Notes: generated from the letters alone by a model not told the origin. A DNA stretch of 64,000 nt from Vallitalea sp. (GCF_025211055.1 NZ_JAOARO010000072.1:1-64000); one strand, 5' to 3'. Counted from the stretch's first letter, positions 46,104-59,026 are shown. Program-made: numbers and translations.

Positions 46104-47450
46104 ATGAGTCATTCCGTTATTGAAAAATGGGACAGAATTCAAGAGCTACTTAGGGATGAATCAGATATTTCAAAAATATCTTATAAAACTTTTCTAGAAA
46201 ATTTGGAGCCTATTAGAGTACAAGATAACACAATCATAATAAAAACAGATGATGAAATCGGTCGTGACTACATAGAAAGAAAATATAGTAAATCGATCAT
46301 AATTGCAATTAGAGAAATAGTAGGTGAAATATATAACATTAAATTTATGCTACCAAGTGAAATAGCAAAAGAAGAAAAAAGGTCTAACAACAAAAAACAA
46401 CCTACTATTAATAATAATAATGAATATAATAGTCTCAATTCTAGATATACATTTGATACTTTTGTTGTAGGTAATAACAACAAATTAGCTCATGCTGCGG
46501 CTTTAGCGGTTGCTGAATCACCAGCAGAGGCATATAATCCTCTTTTTATATATGGTGGTGTTGGGTTAGGAAAAACTCACTTGATGCATTCAATAGCTCA
46601 CTTCATTCTCTCAGAGAATAGTGAATCAAAAGTATTATATGTATCTTCAGAAAAATTTACTAATGAATTGATTAATTCTATTAGAGATGATAAAAATGAA
46701 GAATTCAGACAAAAATATCGTAATATAGATGTTCTATTGGTTGATGATATACAATTTATTGCAGGAAAAGAAAGAACTCAAGAAGAATTTTTCCATACAT
46801 TTAATACTTTATATGAAGCCAAAAAACAGATAATTATATCAAGTGATCGCCCACCAAAAGAAATTGAAACATTAGAAGAAAGGTTAAGATCCAGATTCGA
46901 ATGGGGTTTAATAGCAGATATACAACCACCTGATTTTGAGACAAGGATGGCTATACTTCAGAAAAGAGCTGAACTTGAACACCTTAATCTACCAAATGAT
47001 GTAATACAATATGTTGCAACAAACATAAAGTCCAATATTAGAGAGCTAGAAGGTGGAATCAATAAAATTATCGCTTATTCTACCTTAGTACATAAAGATC
47101 TTACCAAAGAATTAGCTGAAGATGCTCTAAAAGATTTGATAACACCAGAAAAAGATAAAGAGATTACACCAGAATTTATATTAGAGATTGTTGCAGAGCA
47201 CTATAACCTTAACCCTGCAGATATAGTTTCTAAAAAAAGACCAAGAGAAATAGCTTATCCAAGACAAATAGTTATGTATCTATCAAGAACATTAACTGAT
47301 TTATCATTACCTAAGATAGGACAAATACTTGGTAAACGTGACCATACAACAATTATTCATGGATATGAAAAGATAAGTAAAGATATCCAAAAAGATAGTG
47401 CACTTAAGAATACTATAGAAATACTTACCAAAAAAATAACAGGGAAATAG
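46104..47450 (+). CDS. dnaA: Chromosomal replication initiator DnaA
   Basis: About 448 residues. Domain I (1-80) contains KWDRIQELL; a short Asn-rich linker follows; domain III carries Walker [11 protein letters not shown], Walker [14 protein letters not shown] and sensor regions; domain IV has the DNA-binding helix-turn-helix [23 protein letters not shown]. Two adjacent ATG codons exist; the second is 7 bases from AGGAGG and is preferred. Binds the boxes on both sides to open oriC. Confidence 0.98.
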   Translation: MSHSVIEKWDRIQELLRDESDISKISYKTFLENLEPIRVQDNTIIIKTDDEIGRDYIERKYSKSIIIAIREIVGEIYNIKFMLPSEIAKEEKRSNNKKQPTINNNNEYNSLNSRYTFDTFVVGNNNKLAHAAALAVAESPAEAYNPLFIYGGVGLGKTHLMHSIAHFILSENSESKVLYVSSEKFTNELINSIRDDKNEEFRQKYRNIDVLLVDDIQFIAGKERTQEEFFHTFNTLYEAKKQIIISSDRPPKEIETLEERLRSRFEWGLIADIQPPDFETRMAILQKRAELEHLNLPNDVIQYVATNIKSNIRELEGGINKIIAYSTLVHKDLTKELAEDALKDLITPEKDKEITPEFILEIVAEHYNLNPADIVSKKRPREIAYPRQIVMYLSRTLTDLSLPKIGQILGKRDHTTIIHGYEKISKDIQKDSALKNTIEILTKKITGK

Positions 47451-47814
47451 AAGCTACATTTAATAAATTATAATGTACTTAAAATAAGATGAATAACATA
47501 GGAATTAGTGATAAATTCAACTTATAGATAAATACATTATAATTTTTTTTAGGGTAATAAAGTTATCAACATAAGGGTGTTAAGAATATATGTATAACCT
47601 GTGTAAAACATTTTACCATAGTACAACCTCTCTTAACCTGTGGATACTTTATAAAAAAAAATGAATTAATCAACAGACTTATTAGATTTATTAACAGATA
47701 ATAACAATAGGGGTTTAGAATACTTATTAACATATTAACAAGCCCTATTATTATAATTACTATAAAAAAATATATATTATCTATATACACGTGTGAAAGG
47801 AGTTATTAACAATT
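47451..47814. other. oriC, right part: dnaA-dnaN intergenic region with DnaA boxes and AT-rich tract
   Basis: Contains TTATCAACA (47563-47571) and TGTGGATAC (47639-47647, complement of a box with one mismatch), followed by an AT-rich stretch around 47650-47790 that may be the duplex unwinding element. The strand order (boxes, then AT-rich tract before dnaN) matches Bacillus oriC, where unwinding occurs downstream of dnaA. Confidence 0.75.
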
Positions 47815-48918
47815 ATGAAACTAACTTGTAGTAAAAGTGATTTATTAAATGGAGTAACAACTGTTTTGAAAGCGGTATCAACTAGAACAACATTACCTAT
47901 CTTAGAATGTATTTTATTACAAGCAACATCAAGTGGATTCAAATTAATTAGTAATGATTTAGAACTTGGTATTGAAAGTAACGTAAATGCTAATATTATT
48001 GAAACTGGAACAGTTGCTTTGAAGGCTAAGATCTTTTCTGAGATAGTTAAAAAATTACCTGATAATGAAGTTGAGATAACAGTTGATGAAAAAAATTACA
48101 CTACTATAATATGTGAGAAATCCAAATTCAATATCTCAGGAAGATCTGGAGATGATTTTTTAAGACTTCCTACTGTATCAAAAGATAAGTACATTAAAGT
48201 TTCTCAACTAAAACTTAAAGAAATGATAAGACAAACAATATTTTCTATAGCTCTAGAAGAAATAAGACCTATATTAACTGGTGAATTATTAGAGATTAAG
48301 AATAGCAAATTGAATATTGTATCTATTGATGTACATAGAGTATCAATTAGAAAATTAGATTTTGAATCTGAATTCGATAATGTCAACGTAGTTGTACCAG
48401 GAAAAGCTTTAAATGAAATCAGCAAGATCTTAGATACAGATGAAGAAAAAGACGTTATGATCTATTTTACTAATAAACATGTATTATTTGAACTAGAAGA
48501 AAGTATAATAGTTTCAAGACTTCTAGAAGGAGACTTTCCAAAATATGAACAATTCTTCTCAAAAGATTACGATACATTGATTAAAGTTGAAAAACAAGAA
48601 TTATTGAATAGTATTGATAGGGCTGCTTTAATATCTAGAGAAACCAAAAATAATCCTATTAAGATTACTATACAAAGTGATAGTATGGTTATTACATCTA
48701 ACACAGACTTTGGTGACGTATACGAAGAAATTGATATTGAAAGAGAAGGAAATGAATTAGAGATTGCATTTAATCCAAAATATTTTATTGACGCATTAAA
48801 AGTGATTGATGAAGAATATATTTACTTACAATTCACTAATCCTCATAGTCCTTGTATTATTAAGCAAGTAGATGGAGATGAATATAAATATCTAATTGTT
48901 CCAATTAGAATAAGATAA
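47815..48918 (+). CDS. dnaN: DNA polymerase III beta clamp
   Basis: 367 residues forming the three-domain ring subunit. Recognisable blocks are LLNGVTTVLKAVSTRTTLPILECI at the start, ISGRSGDDFLRLP, DVHRVSIRKL and the C-terminal SPCIIKQVDGDEYKYLIVPIRI. It tethers polymerase to DNA. Its AAAGGAG is about 12 bases away, a little longer than ideal. Confidence 0.97.
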   Translation: MKLTCSKSDLLNGVTTVLKAVSTRTTLPILECILLQATSSGFKLISNDLELGIESNVNANIIETGTVALKAKIFSEIVKKLPDNEVEITVDEKNYTTIICEKSKFNISGRSGDDFLRLPTVSKDKYIKVSQLKLKEMIRQTIFSIALEEIRPILTGELLEIKNSKLNIVSIDVHRVSIRKLDFESEFDNVNVVVPGKALNEISKILDTDEEKDVMIYFTNKHVLFELEESIIVSRLLEGDFPKYEQFFSKDYDTLIKVEKQELLNSIDRAALISRETKNNPIKITIQSDSMVITSNTDFGDVYEEIDIEREGNELEIAFNPKYFIDALKVIDEEYIYLQFTNPHSPCIIKQVDGDEYKYLIVPIRIR

Positions 48919-48952
48919 ACAAACTAAAGTTAGTATGAGAGGATTAAAAACC

Positions 48953-49162
48953 ATGGAAGAAATCAAAATCAAAGATGAATACATTAAACTAGGACAATTA
49001 TTAAAATTAGCTGGGGCTGCTGATTCAGGAGTTCATGCTAAGATATTAATCATTAATGGTGAAGTAAGTGTTAATGGAGAAGTAGAAACAAGAAGAGGTA
49101 AGAAAATACATTCACAAGATATAGTTAGTGTAGCTGGATATGGAGAGATTAAAGTCATCTAG
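48953..49162 (+). CDS. yaaA: S4-domain RNA-binding protein YaaA/RlbA
   Basis: 69 residues with the S4 fold: IKLGQLLKLAGAADSGVHAKILIINGEVSVNGEVETRRGKKI. Found between dnaN and recF in Bacillus and Clostridia. GAGAGGA is 9 bases upstream of the ATG at 48953; the ATG at 48935 lies on the ribosome site side. Role probably in ribosome assembly by homology. Confidence 0.9.
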   Translation: MEEIKIKDEYIKLGQLLKLAGAADSGVHAKILIINGEVSVNGEVETRRGKKIHSQDIVSVAGYGEIKVI

Positions 49163-49218
49163 GAATTATATGTGCTTTAACTCTTATTAAGAATTTAGTT
49201 TTTTTGGAGTGCAAAAAT

Positions 49219-50304
49219 ATGTTTATAAAGTCATTATCATTAAAGGATTATAGAAATTATGAATACTGTGTTGTGAATTTTTCAAATGGAATCAATATAT
49301 TATTTGGGAAAAATGCTCAAGGCAAAACTAATATCATTGAAGCCATTTATTTGTGTGCAACTTCAAAATCACATAGGACAAGCAATGATAAAGAGTTAAT
49401 TAACTTAGATAACAGTGAAGCACATATAAAACTTACTGTTAATAAACAAGGTATTGATGAAGTAATAGATATACACATCAAGAAAAATAATAGAAAAGGT
49501 ATAGCAATAAACAGGATACCTATAAAAAAATTAAATGAATTATTAGGTATCGTTAACGTTATAATTTTTTCTCCAGAAGACTTGGGATTAATTAAAAATG
49601 GTCCCAAAGAAAGAAGAAAATTCTTGAATTTAGAATTATGTCAACTGGACAATATATATTACCATAACTTACAACAATACCAAAAAATTTTAAAACAAAG
49701 AAATAATTTATTAAAAAATGTGAAAAAGATCAATAAAATTGACGAGACTATAAGTATATGGGATAATCAATTAGTCCATTATGGTATTAAAATTATCAAC
49801 AGACGAGAAGAATTTATAAATGATCTAAATGAAATTATAAATAAAATTCATTCAGATATATCTGGAAATAAAGAAAATCTTAAAATAGAATACGAAAAAA
49901 ATATAAGTAATATAGATTTTAAACAAAAATTAGAAAATAATCTCGAAAAAGATATACGATTTGGAACAACAAGTGTAGGTCCTCATAGAGACGATATGAT
50001 GTTCTTTGTTAATGGAATAGATATTAGAAAATATGGTTCACAAGGTCAGCAAAGGACTGCTGCTCTATCTTTGAAATTATCTGAAATAAGACTAGTTGTT
50101 AATAAAACAGATGATACCCCAATTTTACTTCTAGATGATGTATTATCAGAATTAGATAATGATAGACAAAAGTACTTAATAAATTCTTTAGAGAACATTC
50201 AAACAATTATTACATGTACAGGTGTTGAAGATTATATAAAAACCAGTATTGATATTGAAAAATTATACCAAGTAAGTGATGGAAATATAACTCTATACGA
50301 ATAA
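49219..50304 (+). CDS. recF: Recombination protein RecF
   Basis: 361 residues, SMC-like ABC ATPase: Walker A LFGKNAQGKTNIIEA, signature region YGSQGQQRTAALSLKLSEI, Walker B ILLLDDVLSELDNDRQK. It loads RecA at gaps. The ATG at 49219 with TGGAG is used; the in-frame TTG at 49204 lies before the ribosome site. Confidence 0.95.
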   Translation: MFIKSLSLKDYRNYEYCVVNFSNGINILFGKNAQGKTNIIEAIYLCATSKSHRTSNDKELINLDNSEAHIKLTVNKQGIDEVIDIHIKKNNRKGIAINRIPIKKLNELLGIVNVIIFSPEDLGLIKNGPKERRKFLNLELCQLDNIYYHNLQQYQKILKQRNNLLKNVKKINKIDETISIWDNQLVHYGIKIINRREEFINDLNEIINKIHSDISGNKENLKIEYEKNISNIDFKQKLENNLEKDIRFGTTSVGPHRDDMMFFVNGIDIRKYGSQGQQRTAALSLKLSEIRLVVNKTDDTPILLLDDVLSELDNDRQKYLINSLENIQTIITCTGVEDYIKTSIDIEKLYQVSDGNITLYE

Positions 50305-50351
50305 CATAATAGAAAATGAAATTAATTCACTAAATAGTTGTTATGCCCTAT

Positions 50352-50380
50352 TTGCAATAATTTACAGACTAATATATAAT
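50352..50380 (+). promoter_or_regulatory. gyrB promoter
   Basis: TTGCAA (50352-50357), 17-base spacer and TATAAT (50375-50380), about 130 bases ahead of gyrB. Confidence 0.6.
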
Positions 50381-50486
50381 AGTTAAGATGGGTATAAATA
50401 ACAATTTAATTAATGCATCTTTATATGTACTTAATTAATTAACATATATAGTAGATAAATATATGCGTATAATTATGCGTATCTAA

Positions 50487-52418
<1,932 letters not shown>

Positions 52419-52476
52419 AACTTATAAAAGCTAGGAATAACTTGGCTTCTTTATTGTGGAGAAGCTAATTAATAAT

Positions 52477-52501
52477 AAATTAACATTAACAGTGTTAATT
52501 T
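52477..52501. promoter_or_regulatory. Hairpin just before the gyrA ribosome site
   Basis: AAATTAACA-(7)-TGTTAATTT forms a 9-bp AT stem 2 bases upstream of GGGAGG. It could affect gyrA translation. Confidence 0.35.
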
Positions 52502-52516
52502 GGGAGGATTAATATA

Positions 52517-55033
52517 ATGGATGAAAGACAAGAATACGATAAAATAATATCCGTTGATCTACAGGATGAAATGAAAAAATCATATATTGACTATGCCATG
52601 AGTGTTATTGCCTCAAGAGCGCTACCAGATGTAAGAGATGGATTAAAGCCAGTTCATAGAAAAATATTATACGCTATGAGCGAACTTAATTTATCACCTG
52701 ATAAACCTTATCGTAAATCAGCGAGAATCGTTGGGGATACAATGGGTAAATATCATCCACATGGTGATAGTTCCATCTATGAAGCAATGGTTCGTATGGC
52801 ACAAGATTTCTCTACTAGATACCTATTGGTAGATGGTCATGGAAACTTTGGTTCTGTTGATGGTGATGGTGCAGCAGCAATGCGTTATACAGAGGCTAGA
52901 ATGAGTAAGATGTCAATGGAATTATTGGCCGATATTGGTAAAGATACTGTTGATTTCAAACCTAACTTTGATGAATCATTAAAAGAACCAGAAGTATTAC
53001 CAGCTAGATTTCCTAACTTATTAGTAAACGGAACATCAGGAATAGCAGTTGGAATGGCAACTAATATACCACCTCATAACTTGAACGAAGTTATAGATGG
53101 TGTTGTTAAGATTATTGATAATAAAACTATTGAAGATAGAGAGACAGATATTGATGAACTTATAGATATAATAAAAGGACCAGACTTTCCTACTTATGGA
53201 AAAATATTAGGAAAAAACGGTATAAAACAAGCATATAGAACTGGTAAAGGAAAAGTCAAAGTAAGAGCAGCAGTTGATATTGAACCTATGCCAGGAAATA
53301 AACAAAGGATAATAGTTACAGAACTACCGTATCAAGTTAATAAAGCAAGATTGATTGAAAAAATTGCTGAATTAGTTAAGTTGAAAAAAGTAGAAGGTAT
53401 CTCTGATCTAAGAGATGAATCAGACCGTAAAGGTATGTGTATCGTTATTGAATTAAAACGTGATGCTAATGCTAATGTTATAATGAATCAACTATACAAA
53501 CATACTCAATTACAAGATACATTCGGTATTAACATGCTTGCTCTTGTTAAGAATGAACCTAAGATACTTAATTTGAAGCAAATGCTTGAATATTATTTAG
53601 AGCATCAAAAAGAAGTAGTTACTAGAAGAACTAAATACGAATTGAAGAAAGCTGAAAATAGAGCACATATCTTAGAAGGACTATTAAAAGCCTTAGAATT
53701 TATTGATGAAGTCATTAAAATAATCAGAGCTTCCAAGAGTACAGCAGAAGCTAAACTTAATCTAATTGATAGATTCCAGTTCAGTGAAGTACAAGCCCAA
53801 GCCATAGTTGATATGAGACTTAGAGCTTTGACTGGTTTGGAAAGAGAAAAGATCGAAAATGAATATAGAGAATTAATGGAAAAGATAAAAGAGTTAAAAG
53901 CTATATTAGCAGATGAAAAATTATTATATAGTGTTGTCAAAGAAGAAATATTGATAATCAAAGAAAAATATGGTGATCCAAGAAGAACAGAAATAACTTA
54001 TGATGAAGGAGAAATCTCTTTAGAAGACCTTATTAAAAAAGAGCCAACAGTCATTACTATGACTCATCTTGGATATATTAAGAGGATGCCTATCAACACC
54101 TATAAAAGTCAGCATAGAGGTGGAAAAGGTATTAAAGGTATGCAAACGAGAGATGAAGATTTTATACAAAATCTATTTATCACATCTACTCATCACTTTA
54201 TATTATTTTTTACTAACAAAGGTAAAGTATATAGGTTAAAAGCATATGAAATACCTGAAGCTAGTAGAACCGCAAGAGGTACAGCTCTAGTTAACTTATT
54301 ACAGATAGATCCAGATGAACAAATAACAGCTGTAATACCTCTAAGTGAGTATAGAGAAGATATATATCTTCTTATGGCAACCAAAAAAGGCATTATTAAG
54401 AAGACCAATATCATGGAATATGTAAATATCAGAATTAGTGGTTTACAAGCAATAATACTAAAAGAAGATGACGATTTAATTGAAGTTAAATTAACGGATA
54501 ATAAACAGGACATAATACTAGGTACAAAATATGGACAATGTATCCGTTTTAGCGAAAGTGATGTAAGAGTTATTGGTAGAACATCTATGGGTGTTAGAGG
54601 TATGAATCTAAACCATGATGATGAAGTAATAGGTATGCAGTTAACCTCACAAGGTACTGACCTACTTGTTGTATCAGAAAATGGATTAGGAAAACGAACT
54701 GATATAGATGAATTTACTACACAAAGACGTGGTGGTAAAGGAGTTAAATTCTATAAAATAACTGAAAAAACAGGTAATGTAATAGGAATAAAAGCGGTTA
54801 ATGAAGATAATGAACTTATGATAATAACTACAGAAGGTATAGTTATAAGAATAAGAGTCAGTGATATATCTAGATTTGGTCGTGTTACTTCAGGGGTTAG
54901 ACTAATGAACTTAGATGATGATATAATGGTAGCAGGTATTGCAAGAATAAAAGAAGAAGTAACCCATGAAGAAGAAATAGAAGAAGCAGACGAAGAATTA
55001 CAGGATGAAAAAGAACAAGATAATAAACAATAA
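52517..55033 (+). CDS. gyrA: DNA gyrase subunit A
   Basis: 838 residues. The winged helix and active-site tyrosine lie in [19 protein letters not shown], and the quinolone-determining region is [11 protein letters not shown] with Ser at the second mutable position. The beta-pinwheel C-terminal domain contains the GyrA box in QRRGGKGVK. An acidic tail ([17 protein letters not shown]) ends the protein. Forms A2B2 with GyrB, 98 bases upstream. Confidence 0.98.
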   Translation: MDERQEYDKIISVDLQDEMKKSYIDYAMSVIASRALPDVRDGLKPVHRKILYAMSELNLSPDKPYRKSARIVGDTMGKYHPHGDSSIYEAMVRMAQDFSTRYLLVDGHGNFGSVDGDGAAAMRYTEARMSKMSMELLADIGKDTVDFKPNFDESLKEPEVLPARFPNLLVNGTSGIAVGMATNIPPHNLNEVIDGVVKIIDNKTIEDRETDIDELIDIIKGPDFPTYGKILGKNGIKQAYRTGKGKVKVRAAVDIEPMPGNKQRIIVTELPYQVNKARLIEKIAELVKLKKVEGISDLRDESDRKGMCIVIELKRDANANVIMNQLYKHTQLQDTFGINMLALVKNEPKILNLKQMLEYYLEHQKEVVTRRTKYELKKAENRAHILEGLLKALEFIDEVIKIIRASKSTAEAKLNLIDRFQFSEVQAQAIVDMRLRALTGLEREKIENEYRELMEKIKELKAILADEKLLYSVVKEEILIIKEKYGDPRRTEITYDEGEISLEDLIKKEPTVITMTHLGYIKRMPINTYKSQHRGGKGIKGMQTRDEDFIQNLFITSTHHFILFFTNKGKVYRLKAYEIPEASRTARGTALVNLLQIDPDEQITAVIPLSEYREDIYLLMATKKGIIKKTNIMEYVNIRISGLQAIILKEDDDLIEVKLTDNKQDIILGTKYGQCIRFSESDVRVIGRTSMGVRGMNLNHDDEVIGMQLTSQGTDLLVVSENGLGKRTDIDEFTTQRRGGKGVKFYKITEKTGNVIGIKAVNEDNELMIITTEGIVIRIRVSDISRFGRVTSGVRLMNLDDDIMVAGIARIKEEVTHEEEIEEADEELQDEKEQDNKQ

Positions 55034-55047
55034 TATAAGAATGACAA

Positions 55048-55091
55048 AAAGAGGCTACCTAAAGTTAGATAAGACTTTATGTAGCCTCTTT
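55048..55091 (+). terminator. gyrA terminator
   Basis: AAAGAGGCTAC / GTAGCCTCTTT 11-bp stem with an A-rich loop and T-rich exit, 14 bases after the gyrA stop. Confidence 0.85.
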
Positions 55092-55252
55092 CTTATGAAT
55101 TATTGTTGATAAAAGTTTGATTATTGACTTTAAGTTTTAAGTTGTAATATACATGTAACAGTATATCTAAGTATATCTGTTATAATAGTATAAGAGGACT
55201 AGTTAACTATTAACATATAACTAGATGGTTAGTTTATGTTGGAGGTGAAAAA

Positions 55253-56605
55253 GTGATAATAAAGAATATAAAAAAAATATTATATTTAATTATAGCTATA
55301 AGTATCATCTGTAATATAAACATCTATGCTTCTGAAGATAAACAAGACGAAGCTATTGAATATATAAATGAGATAAGAGAAAAGGTATCTGTGAGACCTA
55401 TAGAGAATAGTAAACAGTTAGAATCATCTGCTGCTAATCATAGTAAGTATATGTCTGTAAACAATAAATTTTCCCTTATTGAAGAAAGTGGAAACAAATA
55501 TTATAGAGGAAGATATAGTTGGGATAGAGCATCCTATTACTCATATTTTAATCCTTACATAACTGAATTCATAAACAATAATTTAGTTAGCTATAAAAAT
55601 GGAGTTGTTGACTTAATAAATAATCCATACTCCAGAATATCATTTTTAGACCCATTATATCAACACATAGGTATGGGTTCATATGAAGATATGTACACAT
55701 TTGACCTTGGAGGAAAATCAAGGGACTTAACAGTAAAAAATAAAAAGATTGTGATATACCCTTATGACAATATGGAAAATGTACCTATAACTTGGGAAAA
55801 CAATTATAAAATTAGTCCATATAGAGCTTTAGATATAGAATCTAGCAATGTTGGTTTGCCTATTACACTTAGTTATTATTCTGATAAAAATAAAATTAGA
55901 AGAATATATGATAATAATATAAAACTAGAAAATAAAGATAAAGGGATTGAAGTAAGAACAAAAATCATATTACCTCAGGATGATAAATACATTGATAATA
56001 GTATAATAATATTGCCACTGAAAAAATTAGAATATAATACTAATTACCAAATTTTAATAGATGTAGATTTTATTTTTCAAAAAAGTACAATACCCAGCGA
56101 AAAAAAATCTAAGTATATAATAGATTTTAAGACTGAATCAAGATATAACTTCTTAGATAGAGCCAAATTCACTAAATATCTTGTAAAAGCGTTGAAAATT
56201 GATATACTAGAACCAAAAGAAGTATTTAATGATATAGATATCAAATCAGATAGTACCAGATATATCTATACTGCCTACAAAAATTATTTAGTAAGTGGTT
56301 TTGGTGATGGTACATTTCGTCCTAATGAAAATATAACAAAAGAACAAGTATATACTTTATTGATTAGAGCCTATGAAAAGAAAAATGGTGAGATTGAGTT
56401 AAATGACTATAAATCGTATAGCTATACTTATAGTTATTATAGTGTTAGTAATTGGGCAATAAATTACATTAAAAAAGCAGAAAAAATCGGACTACTGAAT
56501 AATTTTAAGAGTAATGAATTAAAAGGAGAAATTACAGAACTTGAATATAAAAAATTAATAAATCTATATCAAGAAATATATAATGTAAAAAAGGATATTA
56601 ATTAA
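55253..56605 (+). CDS. Secreted CAP-like and SLH-domain surface protein
   Basis: 450 residues with a signal peptide (about 1-26). The N-terminal part (DEAIEYINEIREKV, then LESSAANHSKYM with a conserved histidine, later YQHIGMGSY) looks like a divergent CAP/SCP domain. A beta-rich region occupies about 150-300. The C-terminus has SLH repeats: FGDGTFRPNENITKEQVYTLLIRAY and WAINYIKKAEKIGLL, which attach proteins to cell-wall polymers. A GTG start follows GGAGGTG. Function beyond surface attachment is unknown. Its stop codon is inside the downstream terminator stem. Confidence 0.75.
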   Translation: MIIKNIKKILYLIIAISIICNINIYASEDKQDEAIEYINEIREKVSVRPIENSKQLESSAANHSKYMSVNNKFSLIEESGNKYYRGRYSWDRASYYSYFNPYITEFINNNLVSYKNGVVDLINNPYSRISFLDPLYQHIGMGSYEDMYTFDLGGKSRDLTVKNKKIVIYPYDNMENVPITWENNYKISPYRALDIESSNVGLPITLSYYSDKNKIRRIYDNNIKLENKDKGIEVRTKIILPQDDKYIDNSIIILPLKKLEYNTNYQILIDVDFIFQKSTIPSEKKSKYIIDFKTESRYNFLDRAKFTKYLVKALKIDILEPKEVFNDIDIKSDSTRYIYTAYKNYLVSGFGDGTFRPNENITKEQVYTLLIRAYEKKNGEIELNDYKSYSYTYSYYSVSNWAINYIKKAEKIGLLNNFKSNELKGEITELEYKKLINLYQEIYNVKKDIN

Positions 56606-56622
56606 GATTAATATCCTTTTTC
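56588..56622 (+). terminator. Terminator overlapping the SLH gene stop
   Basis: AAAAAGGATATTAAT / ATTAATATCCTTTTT stem with a 4-base loop; the stem includes the last codons of the gene. Confidence 0.8.
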
Positions 56623-56697
56623 TTGACGAATAAGTTTTAATTGATTAAGATAGAAAGAGGTATGTTAACATAAGCTTTTTTGTAAGGAGGAATTTCC

Positions 56698-57540
56698 ATG
56701 AGGGAAATATCAGGTAATCTCATAACTAATGAGATTAAAGAAATGTGTATAGAAGCTAACTGTTATGTAAGCAAAGACATATTAGATACTATAAAAGAAT
56801 ATAAAAACAAGGAAGAATCACCAATTGGAAAAGATATATTAGAACAAATACAACAAAATGCAGAAATAGCTAAAAATAAGATGATGCCTATGTGTCAGGA
56901 TACAGGGATGGCAGTAATATTTTGTGAAATAGGGCAAGATGTACATATAACAGGTACATCTATAACCCACGCAATCAATGAAGGGGTAAGACAAGGATAC
57001 GAAGAAGGATATCTACGAAAATCTGTTGTAAAAGATCCTTTCTTCAGAGAAAACACGAAAGACAATACTCCTGCAATAATTCACTATGATATTATTGAGG
57101 GCGATAAAATAAAAATAACAGTTGCCCCAAAAGGATTTGGTAGTGAAAATATGAGTAAAATTGCTATGTTAAAACCATCTGATGGAATAGAAGGTGCAAA
57201 AAAAGCTATATTAAACATAGTAGAACAAGCTGGTGGTAACGCATGTCCACCTATGATAGTAGGAGTTGGTATAGGGGGTACATTTGAAAAAGCAGCTTTT
57301 CTAGCAAAAAAAGCTTTACTAAGACCAGTAGGCAATAACTTATCAAAAGAATATATAAAAGATATGGAAGACGAATTATTAGATAAAATTAATAAATTAG
57401 GGATTGGACCAGGAGGATTAGGTGGAAGGACAACAGCACTAGCTGTAAACATTGAAACTTATCCAACACATATAGCTGGATTACCAGTTGCTGTTAATAT
57501 TAGTTGTCATGCTACTAGACATAGCACACGAATTATTTAA
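56698..57540 (+). CDS. Fumarate hydratase class I, alpha subunit
   Basis: 280 residues, corresponding to the N-terminal 4Fe-4S half of class I fumarase (or L-tartrate dehydratase). Cluster cysteines are in MPMCQDTG (66), NACPPM (183) and ISCHATRHSTR (270). It interconverts fumarate and malate; in a fermenter probably in the reductive direction. AAGGAGG precedes the ATG. The beta subunit gene follows after 31 bases. L-tartrate dehydratase is the alternative. Confidence 0.9.
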   Translation: MREISGNLITNEIKEMCIEANCYVSKDILDTIKEYKNKEESPIGKDILEQIQQNAEIAKNKMMPMCQDTGMAVIFCEIGQDVHITGTSITHAINEGVRQGYEEGYLRKSVVKDPFFRENTKDNTPAIIHYDIIEGDKIKITVAPKGFGSENMSKIAMLKPSDGIEGAKKAILNIVEQAGGNACPPMIVGVGIGGTFEKAAFLAKKALLRPVGNNLSKEYIKDMEDELLDKINKLGIGPGGLGGRTTALAVNIETYPTHIAGLPVAVNISCHATRHSTRII

Positions 57541-57571
57541 TCAATATATAAGATTGTGGGAGGTATAGAAT

Positions 57572-58123
57572 ATGACTGTAGAAATAAGTACTCCTCTAAC
57601 AGAGGAAAAAGTAAAAGATCTCAAGGCTGGAGACAAAGTATTACTATCAGGTGTATTATATACATCTAGGGATGCAGCCCATAAGAGAATGGTTGAACAA
57701 TTAGAAAAAGGTGAAAAACTACCATTTGATGTCAATGATAGTGTGATATATTATGTAGGACCGTCACCAGCAAAACAAGGTGAAATAATCGGTTCAGCAG
57801 GACCAACTACAAGTTATAGAATGGACGATTATGCTCCTTACTTATTGGATAGAGGACTAAAGGGTATGATAGGTAAAGGTGATAGGAGCAAAGAAGTAAT
57901 TGACAGCATGAAAAAGAACAAAGCAGTATATTTTGCAGCAGTTGGAGGAGCAGCAGCTCTTTTAGCTGACAAAATTAAAAAAGTTGAAGTAATAGCTTAT
58001 GATGATCTAGGAACAGAAGCAGTAAGGAAAATGGAAGTAAAAGATCTACCTTTAGTGGTTGTTATTGACAGTGAAGGAAACAATCTTTACGAAACAGAAA
58101 AAAATAAATACAAAATTTTATAG
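57572..58123 (+). CDS. Fumarate hydratase class I, beta subunit
   Basis: 183 residues, the C-terminal swivel half of class I fumarase: SGVLYTSRDAAHKRM, VIYYVGPSPAKQGEIIGSAGPTTSYRMD, GKGDRS and YFAAVGGAAALLADKIKKVEVIAYDDLGTEAVRKMEV. It completes the enzyme with the alpha subunit. GGGAGG precedes the ATG. Small C-terminal residues are Asn/Lys-rich. Confidence 0.92.
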   Translation: MTVEISTPLTEEKVKDLKAGDKVLLSGVLYTSRDAAHKRMVEQLEKGEKLPFDVNDSVIYYVGPSPAKQGEIIGSAGPTTSYRMDDYAPYLLDRGLKGMIGKGDRSKEVIDSMKKNKAVYFAAVGGAAALLADKIKKVEVIAYDDLGTEAVRKMEVKDLPLVVVIDSEGNNLYETEKNKYKIL

Positions 58124-58182
58124 ATAAAGGTTATCAAATATCCTATTAAAATATAATAAATAAGAGTTAGGGGATGTAACTA

Positions 58183-58668
58183 ATGCATCAAGAAATAACA
58201 AAAAGAGAAAAAATATCACCATTAAAAATGCTTGTTTTTATAATAATAGGTGCAATACTATTAATACTTTTTAATTTCTTAGGAAACACATTAAAACTTA
58301 ATACAAGTATTATCGATGGTTTGACATTAATAATAGCAACAATATTGTCTTATATCATTATAAAAAAATATATAACTTCTTACAAATATATGCTGATTGA
58401 AAATGAATTTATTATACAAGAATTAACAGGTTCAAAAGAAAAAATATTAGTGAATATTAATACTAATCAAATAAAGAAAATTAAACCTATTACTAGCAGT
58501 GATTATGCTATTGATAAAAAACAAAAGTATAATAAAAAGAAGAAGTTAAATAAAAATCTTAAGAACTTAGATATATATTATTGCATATATGAAGAGGATG
58601 ATAAATTAAATTTATTTGAGATACAACCTTCAAAAGAACTTATTAAATTATTAAATATCACTAAATAA
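58183..58668 (+). CDS. Small membrane protein of unknown function
   Basis: 161 residues: two hydrophobic helices (about 15-32 and 40-60), then a basic, beta-rich cytosolic part of about 100 residues (LIENEFIIQELTGSKEKILVNINTNQIKKI), similar in layout to bacterial PH-domain membrane proteins. I do not recognise a family. Follows fumarase by 59 bases with its own weak GGGG ribosome site and is ended by a strong terminator. Confidence 0.6.
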   Translation: MHQEITKREKISPLKMLVFIIIGAILLILFNFLGNTLKLNTSIIDGLTLIIATILSYIIIKKYITSYKYMLIENEFIIQELTGSKEKILVNINTNQIKKIKPITSSDYAIDKKQKYNKKKKLNKNLKNLDIYYCIYEEDDKLNLFEIQPSKELIKLLNITK

Positions 58669-58730
58669 AGTTTTATTAAAAGATACTTTGTAAAATTAAT
58701 TATAATTAAATAATACATTACTTATATAAA

Positions 58731-58772
58731 TAATATATCAATAACATTTATGTATTGATATATTATTTTTTT
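58731..58772 (+). terminator. Strong terminator before the nucleoside transporter locus
   Basis: A perfect 13-bp stem (58731-58743 with 58753-58765), 9-base loop and T7 tail. Confidence 0.88.
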
Positions 58773-58811
58773 GTATTTTTTACAATAATAATTATTATTT
58801 TGTTAAAAATT

Positions 58812-58840
58812 ATGACAAAACCCCCATGATATGATAATAT
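58812..58840 (+). promoter_or_regulatory. Candidate promoter of the nucleoside transporter operon
   Basis: ATGACA (58812-58817), 17-base spacer, TAATAT (58835-58840). It gives a leader of about 180 bases. Confidence 0.45.
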
Positions 58841-58941
58841 AAGTATAAGATTATTACAAAAAAAATAAGTTTTCTTATTATGAGTTGGATGATTTGTTAA
58901 TATTAGATTAATATTTAATTCTTCAATTTATAAAGGTAAAA

Positions 58942-58962
58942 TACCAAGCTTGACAGCTGGTA
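58942..58962. promoter_or_regulatory. Short hairpin in the BMP gene leader
   Basis: TACC-A-AGCT-TGAC-AGCT-GGTA forms an 8-bp stem with one bulge, 65 bases before the start codon. I do not recognise a riboswitch in the leader. Confidence 0.35.
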
Positions 58963-59026
58963 AAAAACAATATTTTTTCTGTAATAATTTAATATTTTTA
59001 TGTAGATATGGGAGGATTGTTATAAG

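Noticed and set aside
47566..47790. 74-codon minus-strand frame between dnaA and dnaN
   Set aside because: Translation is mostly I/L/Y/S from AT-rich origin DNA; the DnaA boxes and AT tract explain the region.
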